A stretch of DNA of 64,000 nt from Natronococcus sp. CG52 (GTDB lineage: Archaea > Halobacteriota > Halobacteria > Halobacteriales > Natrialbaceae): positions 1-64,000 of the forward strand of contig NZ_CP099392.1 of assembly GCF_023913515.1 (NCBI RefSeq). Direction: 5' to 3'. Under the pieces are notes generated by a model. That model was given only the letters and a program-made list of their open reading frames with translations, searched no databases and was not told the origin of the DNA. Shown piece by piece: positions 1 to 9,486 of the stretch (its first letter is position 1; every line of letters starts with the position of its first letter). The translations under genes were made by a program, and so were the position numbers.

Positions 1-1
1 C

Positions 2-523
2 CAGCGAATCGGCGACGAGTTCCCGAAGAGCAAGTCGCTCCTCTATCACCACTACGACGGAAAGGACGCGCTCTTGCTCGAGTTCCTCTCGTTCATGCTC
101 GAGCGCTTCGAGGCGACGATCCCGGATCGCGAGTACGGTGACGCCCGCGAACACCTCGAGGCGATCCTCGACCACGCGCTCCCGACGGACCTCGATTCCG
201 AGCGGGCGGAGTTCAGGGCCGCGATGGTCGAGCTGCGAGCGCAGGCTGCGACCGACGAGGCCTACCGCGAGCACTTCACCCGGAACGACCGATTCTTCCG
301 TCGGCGACTCGCCACGGTCGTTCGCCGCGGAATCGAAGAGGGCGTCTTCCGGGACGTCGATCCGGAACGGGCGGCCGCGATGGTGCTCTCGTCGATCCAC
401 GGCGCGATGCAGGAGGAAGCGACGACCGACACCGAGCGGACCGCGGCCGTCCGAGAAGAGCTGCGAGCCTACGTCGAGTCTCGTCTACTCGCACCGGACG
501 TCGAACTGGAGGCGATCGAGTGA
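2..523 (+). CDS. TetR-family transcriptional regulator (5' end missing)
   Basis: The frame is open from base 2 and ends in TGA at 521-523, so the gene starts left of the window. The first visible residues (IGDEFPKSKSLLYHHYDGKD) are the end of a TetR helix-turn-helix, where the recognition helix runs into the S-x-x-Y-x-H-Y-x-x-K-x-x-L motif. The remaining 150 residues are a mostly helical, acidic ligand-binding domain of normal TetR C-domain size. The next gene, a MATE exporter, follows at once and its probable GTG (520) overlaps this stop as GTGA. This arrangement is typical of a local repressor of its own drug exporter; the effector is unknown. Confidence 0.85.
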   Translation, partial: QRIGDEFPKSKSLLYHHYDGKDALLLEFLSFMLERFEATIPDREYGDAREHLEAILDHALPTDLDSERAEFRAAMVELRAQAATDEAYREHFTRNDRFFRRRLATVVRRGIEEGVFRDVDPERAAAMVLSSIHGAMQEEATTDTERTAAVREELRAYVESRLLAPDVELEAIE

Positions 524-559
524 GCCGGGATCGCTCGGTCAACGTCGTCGACGGGGTTA

Positions 560-2029
560 GTGTGGCCGCTGATCGTCCTTTCGGTGCCGATCGTCCTCAC
601 CAACCTGCTGATGGTCGGCTACAACCTCGCCGACACGTTCTGGGTCGGGCGCCTCGGTCAGGCGGGCGTCTCCGCGCTGTCGTTCTCGTGGGCGATCATC
701 TTCCTGGTGATCAGCTTCGGGATCGGCTTCAACGTCGCGGGGACGGTGCTCGTCGCCCAGAACAAGGGCGCCGGCAACCTCGACGGGATCAGCCGGGTCG
801 CCGGCCAGACGGTCACGTTCGTCTTCCTGCTCTCGATGCTCATCGCCGTCGTCGGGTTTTTCCTCACGCCCTCGATGCTCCGGCTCATCGGTGCCGAATC
901 GGGGACCCTGGAATACGAGTACGCCCTCGCGTACACCCGGACGGAGTTCGTCGGAATGCCGTTCATCTTCGCGTTCTTCGTCTTTCAGTCGCTGCTTCAG
1001 GGCTGGGGTGATACGCGGACGCCGCTGTACCTCATGACGTTCAGCGTCGCGCTCAACGTCGTCATCGATCCGTTTTTCATCCTCGGATTCCAGGATAACG
1101 TCGTCTTCGCGTGGTTCGGCCTCGAGGCGCTCGAAGCCTCCCTGTTCGCGCTCACGGGGTTCGACGGCTGGGCTGTGCAGGGCGCGGCGTTCGCGACGAT
1201 TCTCTCGCGCGGGCTCGCCGCTGGGATCGGAATCTGGCTGCTGCTCTCGGGATCGGTCGGCATCCAGCTCACCCGGAGCGACTTTCGGCTCCGGATGGAG
1301 ACGGTCAAACAGCTCGTTACGATCGGGACGCCCGCGAGCATCGAGATCAGCACCAAGGCGTTCAGCGTGACGATCCTCACCGCGCTGGTCGCGCTGGCCG
1401 GCCCGACGGCGGTGGCCGGCTACGGTATCGGGACCCGCATCACGTCGATGGTCGTGCTGCCGGCGCTCGGACTCGCCCGCGGCGTCGAGACTCTCGTCGG
1501 ACAGAACCTCGGCGCCCGGCAGGCCGACCGCGCCAAACGCGGTGTGTACGCCGCGGCCGGACTCGTCGCCGGTTGTTTTCTCCTCTTCAGCGTCTTCGTC
1601 TACGTTCTCGCCGATCCGATTATCGGTGTCTTCATCACTGGATCGGGTGCAACCGAAGTGACGGCGATCGGTGCCGAGTATCTGCGTATCATCTCCCTTT
1701 CGTTCGTCTTCCTCGGGGTTTTCTACATCGTGCAGGGCGCGTTCCGCGGCAGCGGCAGCACCCGGATCGCGATGGGATTCGCGATTATCGGCTTCATCGT
1801 TCTCCGCCCGTTGCTCGCCTACGGTCTCGCCGAGCCCCTGGGAATGGGCGCCACCGGCGTCTTCATCGGCGACGCCCTGACGAACGTCGTCATCGTCGTT
1901 CTCGCCGGGCTGTACCTCCTCCGGGGAACCTGGACCGACAGCGTGATCGAGGAAGGAGCTGACCCGGAGCCGGAGATCGACGCGGGAGATCACGCAACGC
2001 CAGTGAGTGACGGGTTCGAGGACGACTAA
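560..2029 (+). CDS. MATE-family multidrug/Na+ antiporter, start probably displaced by a frameshift
   Basis: The 489-residue product has about 12 hydrophobic segments and the MATE opening signature (VPIVLTNLLMVGYNLADTFW) repeated in weaker form in the second half, as expected for two six-helix bundles. MATE proteins export cationic drugs or metabolites in exchange for Na+ or H+. The listed start is a GTG with no clear ribosome site. A better N-terminus (MSRDRSVNVVDG) begins at GTG 520, overlapping the TetR stop, but lies in another frame. Removing one G from the GGGG run at 553-556 joins it smoothly as VVDGLVWPLIVLS. I infer that the real gene is 520-2029 with one extra base in this sequence. 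The substrate cannot be predicted. Confidence 0.88.
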   Translation: MWPLIVLSVPIVLTNLLMVGYNLADTFWVGRLGQAGVSALSFSWAIIFLVISFGIGFNVAGTVLVAQNKGAGNLDGISRVAGQTVTFVFLLSMLIAVVGFFLTPSMLRLIGAESGTLEYEYALAYTRTEFVGMPFIFAFFVFQSLLQGWGDTRTPLYLMTFSVALNVVIDPFFILGFQDNVVFAWFGLEALEASLFALTGFDGWAVQGAAFATILSRGLAAGIGIWLLLSGSVGIQLTRSDFRLRMETVKQLVTIGTPASIEISTKAFSVTILTALVALAGPTAVAGYGIGTRITSMVVLPALGLARGVETLVGQNLGARQADRAKRGVYAAAGLVAGCFLLFSVFVYVLADPIIGVFITGSGATEVTAIGAEYLRIISLSFVFLGVFYIVQGAFRGSGSTRIAMGFAIIGFIVLRPLLAYGLAEPLGMGATGVFIGDALTNVVIVVLAGLYLLRGTWTDSVIEEGADPEPEIDAGDHATPVSDGFEDD

Positions 2030-2200
2030 CTCCTCGGACGGAGTGGAGGAGCGCGTTTGAGCGCCTCATCGCGTCAAAACGGTCTTTTGAAGCGCTTGAA
2101 TTGCGCATTTTCCGGTTTGAAGGGAAGATCGAACGGTTGAATTTCGTGAGGGCAGTCCGATCTCGGCCGGCAAGAGCGGTTTTCAACCGACATCGACCGC

Positions 2201-3535
2201 TCACTCGGCAGTTTCTGGAACGGGAACTCTCTCCTCCGTTTCCACGACGTAGCGGTCGGGCAGTTCCGGTTCGGGCTCCCGGCCGACGGTGAAAAAGCGC
2301 TCGGTGCGTGTGAGTTCCTCCGTTGCAGGACTCGGCTTCGTGATCCGCTCGTAGTCCACCGTCACACCCGCCGGTTCGGCGGCGATGCGAACGGCAGCAA
2401 GCTGGTAGGACGGATAGAACACGGGCGGCAGGATGCCGATAATCCCGTCCCGACGGTGGAGTCGCTTCAGCCACGTTCCGGTGTTGACCAGTATCCCCCC
2501 GTCGGTCTCCTGAATCGACGGTCGGTGGGTGTGACCGTAGCAGAAGATCGTCGTCTCCGGCTGATCGGCGAAGGTTTCGCGAGCGGATTCTTCGTACGGT
2601 GCTTCGGGATCGACGGTCAGATCGGTCTCGAAGATCCCGAAGCGGTCGACAGTCTTCCGAATGTCCCGTCGGATGAAGTACAACGGGATGCCCACGAGCA
2701 ACAGCAGGCCGGCGACGGACGCGTTGAGCGCGAGGAAGAACCAGGCTGCCGTGCCGGCCCTGCCGAACTGGCCGAGAAACGCTTCCGTTCGGTCGACCGG
2801 CGCCGACCAGATACCCAGGACGTCCAATCCCGCCAGCACGGCGAGGATCGCACTCACGTTGAACAACAGCAAGAAGGGAACCAGCGAGTAGCGCAGCAGC
2901 GGGTTCATCTCGCGGTAGAAGTACTTCGAGAGGAGCCAGACCGGCATCCGTTCGGTCGGCGTGACCGCTTGAACGTCCTTCAGCCAGTTGTACCGCCCGC
3001 GATCGGAGAGCTGGCCCGCCCGGCTCGTCACGAGGGTGTTGTAGTAGTAGCCGAGCGGCGTCGCGTGGGGATTCCCCCAATCCTCGATCTGGTTGTTGGG
3101 ATCCTGCTGGTGGCCGTGCTCGAAGTGGATCGCCTGCTCGCCGACCGGCCGAGAGATCGACTGGTCCTGGATGAGATCGACGTTGTACGCAGCGAATCGC
3201 TCCACGTACTCGTCGTAAGCCGCGAGTTCGTGGTCGTGATTGCCCGGCAACAGCGTGATCGGAATATTCTCGCCGGTCGCACGGAACTGTTCGAACAGCT
3301 TCGGATACGTTTCTTCGAGCACGTCGAACTTCTCGATACCCTGGGACTTCGTAAACTCCCAGAGCCCGAACGCGTCACCGTTGATGATCAACTCGGCGTT
3401 CTCGTCAGTTGTCTCCAGGCGCTCGAGAAACGCGAGTAGTTCTTCGATAAACTCGACCTCTTCGAGCTGTTCGTCACCGCCGATGTGAAGGTCACTGATT
3501 ACGTAATAGACCCGATCATCGGTGTCGTTGCCCAT
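2201..3535 (-). CDS. Calcineurin-like metallophosphoesterase with a two-helix membrane insert
   Basis: All metal-binding blocks of the calcineurin-like phosphoesterase fold are present in order: SDLHIGGD (D15, H17), NGDAFGLWEF (N52, D54), GNHDHE (N99, H100), HGH (140-142) and YGHTHRPS near residue 340. Between the last two blocks lie two hydrophobic stretches, roughly residues 208-240 and 255-290, which should anchor the enzyme in the membrane. The family hydrolyses phosphomonoesters or diesters with a di-metal centre; some members act on lipid-linked nucleotides, but the substrate here is unknown. The ATG at 3535 lies just before the first block, supporting this start. It is a stand-alone gene between MATE and TFB. 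Confidence 0.85.
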   Translation of the reverse strand: MGNDTDDRVYYVISDLHIGGDEQLEEVEFIEELLAFLERLETTDENAELIINGDAFGLWEFTKSQGIEKFDVLEETYPKLFEQFRATGENIPITLLPGNHDHELAAYDEYVERFAAYNVDLIQDQSISRPVGEQAIHFEHGHQQDPNNQIEDWGNPHATPLGYYYNTLVTSRAGQLSDRGRYNWLKDVQAVTPTERMPVWLLSKYFYREMNPLLRYSLVPFLLLFNVSAILAVLAGLDVLGIWSAPVDRTEAFLGQFGRAGTAAWFFLALNASVAGLLLLVGIPLYFIRRDIRKTVDRFGIFETDLTVDPEAPYEESARETFADQPETTIFCYGHTHRPSIQETDGGILVNTGTWLKRLHRRDGIIGILPPVFYPSYQLAAVRIAAEPAGVTVDYERITKPSPATEELTRTERFFTVGREPEPELPDRYVVETEERVPVPETAE

Positions 3536-3613
3536 CGTCTCCAGACCTTACGGCCATCTCAAAAAGGTATTGTCTTCTCCGTCGATTCCTGTCGTCCGAA
3601 CAACTGGTTAGCG

Positions 3614-4579
3614 TTACTCGTGAATGCCCATCGCGCTAATCTGTTCCTGATATCGGTTCCGGATGGTGACCTCGGTTACCTGGGCGACGTCGGCGACGTC
3701 CCGCTGTGTCTTTTTCTCGTTGCACAGGAGTGCGCTCGCGTAGATTGCAGCCGCGGCGTATCCGGTCGGTGATTTGCCCGACAGCATCCCCTGTTCGGCG
3801 GTGGTCTCGATGATTTCGTTCGCTTTCGACTGTACTTCTTCGGAAAGCTCGAGCTCGGAGCAGAAGCGAGGCACGTACTTCTTCGGATCGACGGGTTCCA
3901 TCTCGAGACTGAGCTCCTGCGAGATGTATCGGTACGTGCGACCGATCTCCATCCGATCGACGCGCGAGACCGCCGCGACTTCGTCCAGCGACCGCGGGAT
4001 CCCCTCCATACGACAGGCCGCGTACAGCGTGCTCGTGGCAACGCCCTCAATCGAGCGTCCACGGATGAGGTCCTCCTTGAGCGCGCGTCGGTAGAGCACG
4101 CTCGCAACTTCTCGGACGGACCGGGGAACGCCCAGGGCGGAGGCCATTCGATCGGTTTCGGAGAGCGCAAACTGAAGGTTTCGCTCGCCAGCGTCCTTCG
4201 TCCGAATGCGCTCCTGCCACTTGCGCAGCCGACTCATTTGATTCCGTTTCTCCGAGGAGAGGGAGCGTCCGTAGGCGTCTTTGTTCTTCCAGTCGATCGT
4301 CGTGGTGAGACCCTTATCGTGCATCGTCTGGGTCGTTGGCGCCCCGACGCGGGATTTGCTGTCCCGCTCCGATTGATTGAACGCCCGCCACTCGGGTCCG
4401 TGATCGATAGCCTCCTCCTCGAGGATCAGCCCGCAGTCTTCACAGCTAATTTCGCTCCCGTCCGAGCTCCTAATGAGTGTGCTCGAATCACATTCTGGAC
4501 AGGTCTGAACACCCTTCTGCTCAGTTGTTTCCCGTTCTGTCTCATCCTCCTTCTCCCGCTGGCGAGTCGGGCGTTTCAT
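3614..4579 (-). CDS. tfb: Transcription initiation factor IIB (TFB)
   Basis: TFB recruits archaeal RNA polymerase to TBP-bound promoters. The 321-residue protein has the full layout: an N-terminal zinc ribbon with C27, C30, C46 and C49, a B-reader/linker region rich in charged residues around 60-110 (including the conserved [19 protein letters not shown] type stretch), and two cyclin-fold repeats from about 125 to 315. Haloarchaea encode several TFB paralogues with overlapping regulons; which one this is cannot be told here. A T-rich promoter-like stretch (AGTATTTAACC) lies about 35 bp upstream of the ATG. The charged first 22 residues ([16 protein letters not shown]) are usual for haloarchaeal TFBs. 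Confidence 0.95.
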   Translation of the reverse strand: MKRPTRQREKEDETERETTEQKGVQTCPECDSSTLIRSSDGSEISCEDCGLILEEEAIDHGPEWRAFNQSERDSKSRVGAPTTQTMHDKGLTTTIDWKNKDAYGRSLSSEKRNQMSRLRKWQERIRTKDAGERNLQFALSETDRMASALGVPRSVREVASVLYRRALKEDLIRGRSIEGVATSTLYAACRMEGIPRSLDEVAAVSRVDRMEIGRTYRYISQELSLEMEPVDPKKYVPRFCSELELSEEVQSKANEIIETTAEQGMLSGKSPTGYAAAAIYASALLCNEKKTQRDVADVAQVTEVTIRNRYQEQISAMGIHE

Positions 4580-4892
4580 CAGTCAACTGTAGAAAGTCGC
4601 CCGAGACGGTTAAATACTTGGAGCAATCGGCCAGGTAAAGAGTTGAATACGCACGGCTTCTATACCGATAAAATGAGACTGTTGATCCTACTTAAATCCG
4701 TCTATGAGACGATACCGGGCCGGCTTCGACGCTCGCACGCTCGCTGAGAATCGATGCGTGTTCACCGAGGTGTCGTTCGAGAACTGTATCCCCTCGAGCG
4801 GTCCGGTCCGCGGATCGAGCGCGGAGAGGGCTCAACAGCAGAGTCGAGCCTCTTTGGTGGTGACGGTTATCCACCGGTCGTGTTACGGACGG

Positions 4893-5019
4893 CTATAGTA
4901 ACCACTGAAACGGGTTCCACACCGATCGCACTGTCCGCGGTTCTCGCTTGCTTCGCTCGCTCCGACCCGCGCTCCCGTCGTGCGATTTGGTGTGCACCGA
5001 CTTTCAGTGGCGACTACAA
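4893..5019. repeat. MITE-like palindromic repeat, copy 1 (expanded)
   Basis: The ends are inverted repeats: CTATAGTAACCACTGAAA at the left and the reverse complement of CTTGTAGTCGCCACTGAAA at the right. The left part (ACTGAAACGGGTTCCACACC then GATCGCAC) is identical to copy 2. Copy 1 is about 127 bp rather than 85-86 because roughly 40 bp of hairpin-prone GCTTGC/TTCGCTCGC sequence sits in the middle. Copies 2 and 3 are at 11671 and 37886. Confidence 0.8.
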
Positions 5020-5071
5020 GAGAGGCCCCACAGCCAGCATCCGCGAACAAAGTGAGTGGCTTCCCGCCGAA

Positions 5072-5200
5072 GCGGACAAAGTCCGCGAAGACGGCCCTTT
5101 TAGCGTAGATTTTTGGGCCCAGCGCGGAACCGAGGTTCCGATCGAAGTCGTTCGAGACGGCGAAGCCGTCTCGTGATGACGAGAGACCGAAGGTCTCTCG
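5072..5200. repeat. Cluster of four perfect short-loop hairpins
   Basis: Four perfect inverted repeats lie in 129 bp: GCGGAC-AAA-GTCCGC (5072-5086), GGAACC-GA-GGTTCC (5126-5139), CGAGACGGC-GAA-GCCGTCTCG (5153-5173) and CGAGAGACC-GAA-GGTCTCTCG (5180-5200). The two longest share the same GAA loop and CGAGA/TCTCG stem ends. Function unknown: remnant of an element, tandem terminators, or structured RNA. Confidence 0.7.
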
Positions 5201-5440
5201 AACCACGAGGAATCCCGAGGCGAAAAAGGTACGCGCGCGCATGAAATATCTGCTTCGGACAAAATCACGGCTGTGCAAGGGGATTTCAACGAGATCATAG
5301 ATCCCTCAGTAACGTCCAGTTTTTCGGAACTGGGAGGTGATTCGAGACGGAGATAACGGAAGCGTCGGGTTCTTCAGCGATCCTGTGAAGAGTCGTGGGT
5401 TTGACGTTAAACGTACCGCGGCCGCCGGACCACAGGAATG

Positions 5441-6313
5441 TCAAACTGCGATGAGCGCTACTCCGACGACAGCCAGGACGGCAGCGACGAGCCGAAGTCG
5501 AAAGTATCGCTCGCCGAGGAGGATCCCGCCGAGAACGACGGCGATGATCGCCTGCGTATTGATGATCGGAGAGGCGATACTCGCCGGCAGCACTGCAAAT
5601 GCGAGCGTCGTTACGTGCTCGCCGAGCGCGACGATCGCGCCCCCGGCGGCCAGTTTGGGAAGGTCCCCTCGAATCGCCGTCGGCGGATTTCTGACCGCGC
5701 TCGGGAAGAGAACGACCGCGACGCCGAACAGCAGTATCGGGACCCAGAGCGTTCCCGGGATGGCGAGTTCCTGTAGCGAGACCCGTTTTCCGAGGTCACT
5801 GACCGCGTAGCACATCGCACTCAGCAACGCGAGCTGTGCGGGCCGTGAGCGTGCAGCCTTGATGAACGGCTGGAAGAACCCGCCAGGGTCGTAGTTCGCG
5901 ACGTACACCGCGAGCGTCGCGACGAGGACACCGACGACCTGTAGCCGTGTGAGAAATTGGCCGAGCAAAACGATCTCGAGCGGGAGGACGAACATCGGGA
6001 CGATCTTGTTGATCGGCGCCACGTACGAAACGTCTCCGTCGTCGATCGCCTGCAGGAACAACACGAACGCGACGGCGGTCATGACCACTGTGAGGGCGAC
6101 GATACCCAGTTCGAAGAGACCCATGCCATCGAACAGGTTCCTCGAGAACTCCGTCTGCGTGATCACGACCGGAAGGTACCAGGTGATCGCGAACGCGTTG
6201 AGGAGCACAGTTAGTGCCGCCGGCGGATAGCCGGAAAACGACCGCTTCAGCACGTAAATGTAGAAGCCCCAGACGAAGGCTGCAACGATCGCAAAGCCGA
6301 CACCAGCGTCCAT
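5441..6313 (-). CDS. EamA/DMT-superfamily membrane transporter
   Basis: The 290-residue protein has ten predicted membrane helices in two five-helix halves, each with an EamA-type pattern. Diagnostic stretches are FAIVAAFVWGFYIYVLKRS at the N-terminus, DVSYVAPINKIVPMFVLPLE at the end of the first half, and SIASPIINTQAIIAVVLGGI plus LGERYFRLRL in the second. Members export metabolites or amino acids, or take up nucleotide sugars. It reads away from the hairpin-rich gap and stands alone, so the substrate is open. The ATG at 6313 precedes the first helix directly. Confidence 0.88.
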   Translation of the reverse strand: MDAGVGFAIVAAFVWGFYIYVLKRSFSGYPPAALTVLLNAFAITWYLPVVITQTEFSRNLFDGMGLFELGIVALTVVMTAVAFVLFLQAIDDGDVSYVAPINKIVPMFVLPLEIVLLGQFLTRLQVVGVLVATLAVYVANYDPGGFFQPFIKAARSRPAQLALLSAMCYAVSDLGKRVSLQELAIPGTLWVPILLFGVAVVLFPSAVRNPPTAIRGDLPKLAAGGAIVALGEHVTTLAFAVLPASIASPIINTQAIIAVVLGGILLGERYFRLRLVAAVLAVVGVALIAV

Positions 6314-6406
6314 TACTCGGCTGGAGGAATGTCCGATACATCAGTCGTTCGATCGAGTGATCACTCGGAACTCACCAGCCGCCTATCGCGAGCGGACGCG
6401 ACGCCA

Positions 6407-6756
6407 TCACTGCGAAACCGGAGCGGCGTCGACGAGTGCAACGCGCGTATAGAGGTCGATCACACTGCAGACGAGCACGGCGAGTGGAACGGCCACGTCG
6501 ATGAACGTCACGCCCTCGAGCCGAACGATGGTGATCACGAGCGGTTCGACGACCGTGCCGTCGACGAGAGCGTCCCGGTGCTGAGGAAGACGAGCGCAGC
6601 CGCGTACAGTACTGCCCAGCTGAGACCGCGCATCCACTGACGGGTGTAACAGTGTCCGACGCCCGGAAAACACACCGCCAGAAGGTACGCTGGCCACGTC
6701 TTCACGCGTGCGACGACCGCGAGCGAACGGCTCACCGCGGGTTGTGTCGTGAGCAT
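6407..6756 (-). pseudogene. Small haloarchaeal membrane protein split by a frameshift
   Basis: Two overlapping minus-strand frames make sense only when joined. The first (from ATG 6756) has a hydrophobic segment KTWPAYLLAVCFPGVGHCYT followed by GLSWAVLYAAALVFLSTGTL, then loses sense and stops at 6535. The second continues VDGTVVEPLVITIVRLEGV and a last helix VPLAVLVCSVIDLYTRVAL to the stop at 6407. The join lies near 6565-6575 and needs +1 or -2 bases. The joined product of about 116 residues has three to four helices and the P-G-x-G-x-x-Y-x-x-x-W-x-R-G pattern common in small haloarchaeal membrane proteins of unknown function. Either a base-call error or a true pseudogene. Confidence 0.65.
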
Positions 6757-6988
6757 GGTGCTATCGCCTCCGGAAGGGCGGTAGTCGGTGATCGACGAGG
6801 GACGATACGGGTGTGGTCGATGGTGCCTCCATAGAGTCCGTATCCAGACTCGGCCTCAAAAACGTCAGTCAGACGGGCGTACGACACCGTGCAGGGCGCG
6901 GCGGATCGCTATCGAGCGACGCCGGGCGAGACGTCCAACGTCGCACGCTGCCGATCCGACGAAAGGAGTGTGCGGCGGCGTGAGTCGC

Positions 6989-7585
6989 TCACCGGTCCAA
7001 CTCGTTCTTGAGCTCCGCGACCGCCACGGCACCGACGCCGGTTGCGATGGAGAGCGCCCGCTTGCGCGCTCTCGTATCGGCTAACTCGAGCAGCAAGACC
7101 GAGTCGTCGCCCCGGTCGACGTGTGCACTGCCGAGCGCCTCGCACCGACGACCGTCGGGCATCGTGGCGGCGGCCTTCACCTGACAGTAGGTGAACTCCG
7201 TTTCGTGGGGCGAGACCAGGACGTCCGTCTCGACGTCGATATCGTAGAAGTGCGAGAGCACTTCGAAACCCTTCCGGTTGATCGCCTGCGTGCCGTCGAT
7301 CTCGTCGATGAATTCGCCGGGAACCCACTCGAGCGGGTCGTCGGAGATCGACCGGTCCGGGAGCTCGTACGCCGTCGGGTCGACGGCGTCGGTATCAGCA
7401 GCCGCGTCGGCATCGATAACCTCGGGCGTTACCGGATCGGGATCGGACGGACTCGGCGGCACGAGTTCGACGTCCATACCGAGATCCTCGAGCTCGTCCA
7501 TCGCGCCCTCGGCCTCGCCTCGGGAGTCGAACTCCCGTTCTTTTCCGCTCCCCGTATCTCGGACGATCCACGCGCTAGTACTCAC
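6989..7585 (-). CDS. Conserved haloarchaeal hypothetical protein
   Basis: The open frame reaches 7687, but the natural start is GTG 7583-7585 (MSTSAWIVRDTGSGKEREFD), because residues before it are Arg-rich and unlike the acidic remainder; this gives 198 residues. The N-terminal 40 residues look like a small sequence-tag domain (GSGKEREFDSRGEAEGAMDE), followed by an acidic Pro/Asp-rich linker. The C-terminal half reads FTYCQVKAAATMPDGRRCEALGSAHV… and then TRARKRALSIATGVGAVAVAEL. That pattern faintly resembles single-strand annealing proteins of the Erf/Rad52 type, where a metabolically labelled dimerisation domain ends in an Arg-rich helix, but the match is too weak to name a function. Confidence 0.6.
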   Translation of the reverse strand: MSTSAWIVRDTGSGKEREFDSRGEAEGAMDELEDLGMDVELVPPSPSDPDPVTPEVIDADAAADTDAVDPTAYELPDRSISDDPLEWVPGEFIDEIDGTQAINRKGFEVLSHFYDIDVETDVLVSPHETEFTYCQVKAAATMPDGRRCEALGSAHVDRGDDSVLLLELADTRARKRALSIATGVGAVAVAELKNELDR

Positions 7586-7874
7586 GTTTCTCACCTCGTC
7601 GTACGTACGTGGCGAGCGGCTAACCGTTCGTCGGTTTCGACTGGACCGTAAGTGCCGTATTCCCCGCCTACGACCGCCATCAGCCAAGAGTTTGATAGTC
7701 TAACTTCTCGTCGACGCCACCTGTTCGCAGTCGAACAGCTGATCGGCTCACTCGAACGACTGACGCCCGACGGCGAACGCGTTACGATCGCGCTAGGGTT
7801 CCTCCTGCTCGGCGCCCACGGAGTGACGCTCCTGTTCGGTGTGCCTACCGCTCGATCCTCCCCGCGAGCGGCCC

Positions 7875-9486
7875 TCAATCTCCGAGGCGGAGTTCGATCA
7901 GCGCCAGTTCGTCCGATGGAACCGCTTCCGAGAAGGCCCGTTCGATCTCGTTCCACGTTCCGGGACGATAGGCCTCGATTCCGAAGCTCTCGGCGAACGT
8001 CACGAGATCCGGATTCGCGAGTTCGGTCCCGGTATGCTCGCCACGGTGTGTCACCTGCTGTTCGGAGATGAGGCCGTAATCGTCGTCGTTGAACACGACG
8101 ACCGTGAAGCCGCAGTCGAGTCGAGTCGCGGTTTCGATCTCCGCCGCGTTCATCAGGAAGCCGCCGTCGCCGGTTCCCGCGACGACGTTGGCGTCGACCG
8201 CGAGGTCCGCCGCGAGCGCACCCGGAACGGCGATTCCCATACTCGCCAGTCCGTTCGAGACGATGCAGGTGTTCGGATCGTACACCGGAAACGACTGTGC
8301 GATCGCCATCTTGTGACTGCCGACGTCCGAGACGAGGACGTCCTCGTCGGCCATGGCCTCCCGCAACAGCGGGAGCGCGTTTCTGACGGTGATCGGATCG
8401 CTCTCTTCGGGCGGCTTCGTCACCGCCTCGAGCAACTGGTCGTGTAGCTCGCGGCACCACAGTGCAGAGGCGTCCGACGAGAGCCGCTCGTCGATCGCCC
8501 TGAGCGTCGCGCCGACGTCCGCGACGATCTCGACGTCGGGGTTGTAGTGGCGGTAGACCTCTGCGGGCTCGTGGTCGACGTGAACGATCGTCTTTTCGAG
8601 GTTCGGATTCCATCCCTCCGGATCGTGTTCGGCGATATCGTACCCGACCGCGACGACGCAGTCCGCCCGCTCGACCGCGCGAGCCGCCTCGCCGTCCGGA
8701 CCCGAATCGAGCGTCATCAGCGAGGTCGGCTCGCGGTCGGAGATAGCGCCCTTGCCCATGTACGTCGCGACGACGGGGATCTCGAGGCGGTCGACGAGCG
8801 CACGGATGCTGTCGGCCGCGCGGGTTCGCACTGCGCCGTTACCCGCGAGCAGAATCGGTCGCTCGGCCTCCTCGAGTAGCGTCGCGGCTCGCTCGACCGA
8901 CTCGGGATCCGGATCCGGCCGGCGCACCTGATCGCGGATAGGAATCGGCTCGGCGTCGGTCTCCTCGCGAGCGACGTCCTCGGGGAACTCGAGGTGGGTC
9001 GCGCCCGGCTTCTCGTACTCGGCGAGCTTGAACGCCTTGCGGACCGATTCGGAGACGATCTCGGGGTCTGCAATCTGGGCGTTCCACTTGACGATCGGCT
9101 CGAACACGTCGATCACGTCGAGTGCCTGGTGGCTCTCCTTGTGCAGCCGTTCGCGACCGCCCTGGCCCGTGATCGCGACGAGCGGACTCTTGTCTAGCCT
9201 GTGCGTCGGCGACGCCGGTGATGAGGTTCGTCGCGCCGGGCCCCAGCGTCGAGAGGCAGACGCCCGCGTCGCCGGTCAGCCGGCCGTAAACGTCGGCCAT
9301 GAACGCCGCTCCCTGTTCGTGTCGGGTCGGAGCGAAGGTGATCGGAGAGTCCCGGAGCGAGAACAGCAGTTCCTCGATTTCTTCGCCCGGGAGACCGAAG
9401 ACGTACTCGACACCCTCGACCTCGAGGCAGTCGACGAGTAGATCGGATGCTAGTGGCACGTTTCTCTCGACTACCTTGCGGTACAT
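7875..9486 (-). pseudogene. Acetolactate synthase-like thiamine pyrophosphate enzyme, frameshifted
   Basis: Joined, the two frames give a full-length enzyme of about 536 residues. The N-terminal part has the TPP PYR-domain motifs FGLPGEEIEELLFSLRDS, APTRHEQGAAFMADVYGR (catalytic Glu in RHEQ) and STLGPGATNLITGVADAQ. The rest carries the central domain and the PP domain, with TGDGGFLMNAAEIETA and VFNDDDYGLI as the metal/diphosphate motif. The break is at 9198-9199: with one C removed, the minus strand reads A-D-A-Q-L-D-K-S-P-L-V-A-I-T-G-Q-G, as in the family. It is closest to catabolic acetolactate synthases, which condense two pyruvates, but related lyases cannot be excluded. An aldehyde dehydrogenase lies immediately upstream, reading the same way. 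Confidence 0.8.

Larger units (their letters stand above)
4580..5440. other. 861-bp intergenic region with a repeat and hairpin array, no convincing gene
   Basis: No reading frame here looks coding. It holds MITE-like repeat copy 1 (4893-5019) and then a cluster of four short-loop perfect hairpins (5072-5200). A short plus-strand frame ending at TAA 5354-5356 (…ITAVQGDFNEIIDPS…) has a protein-like composition and may be the tail of a decayed gene, perhaps from a mobile element, but I do not recognise it. Confidence 0.5.

Noticed and set aside
7652-7870. Possible short plus-strand gene with one hydrophobic helix (GERVTIALGFLLLGAHGVTL)
   Set aside because: The frame runs on into the antisense of the acetolactate-synthase-like gene without a stop, has no clear start signal and matches no known family; left open but not called.
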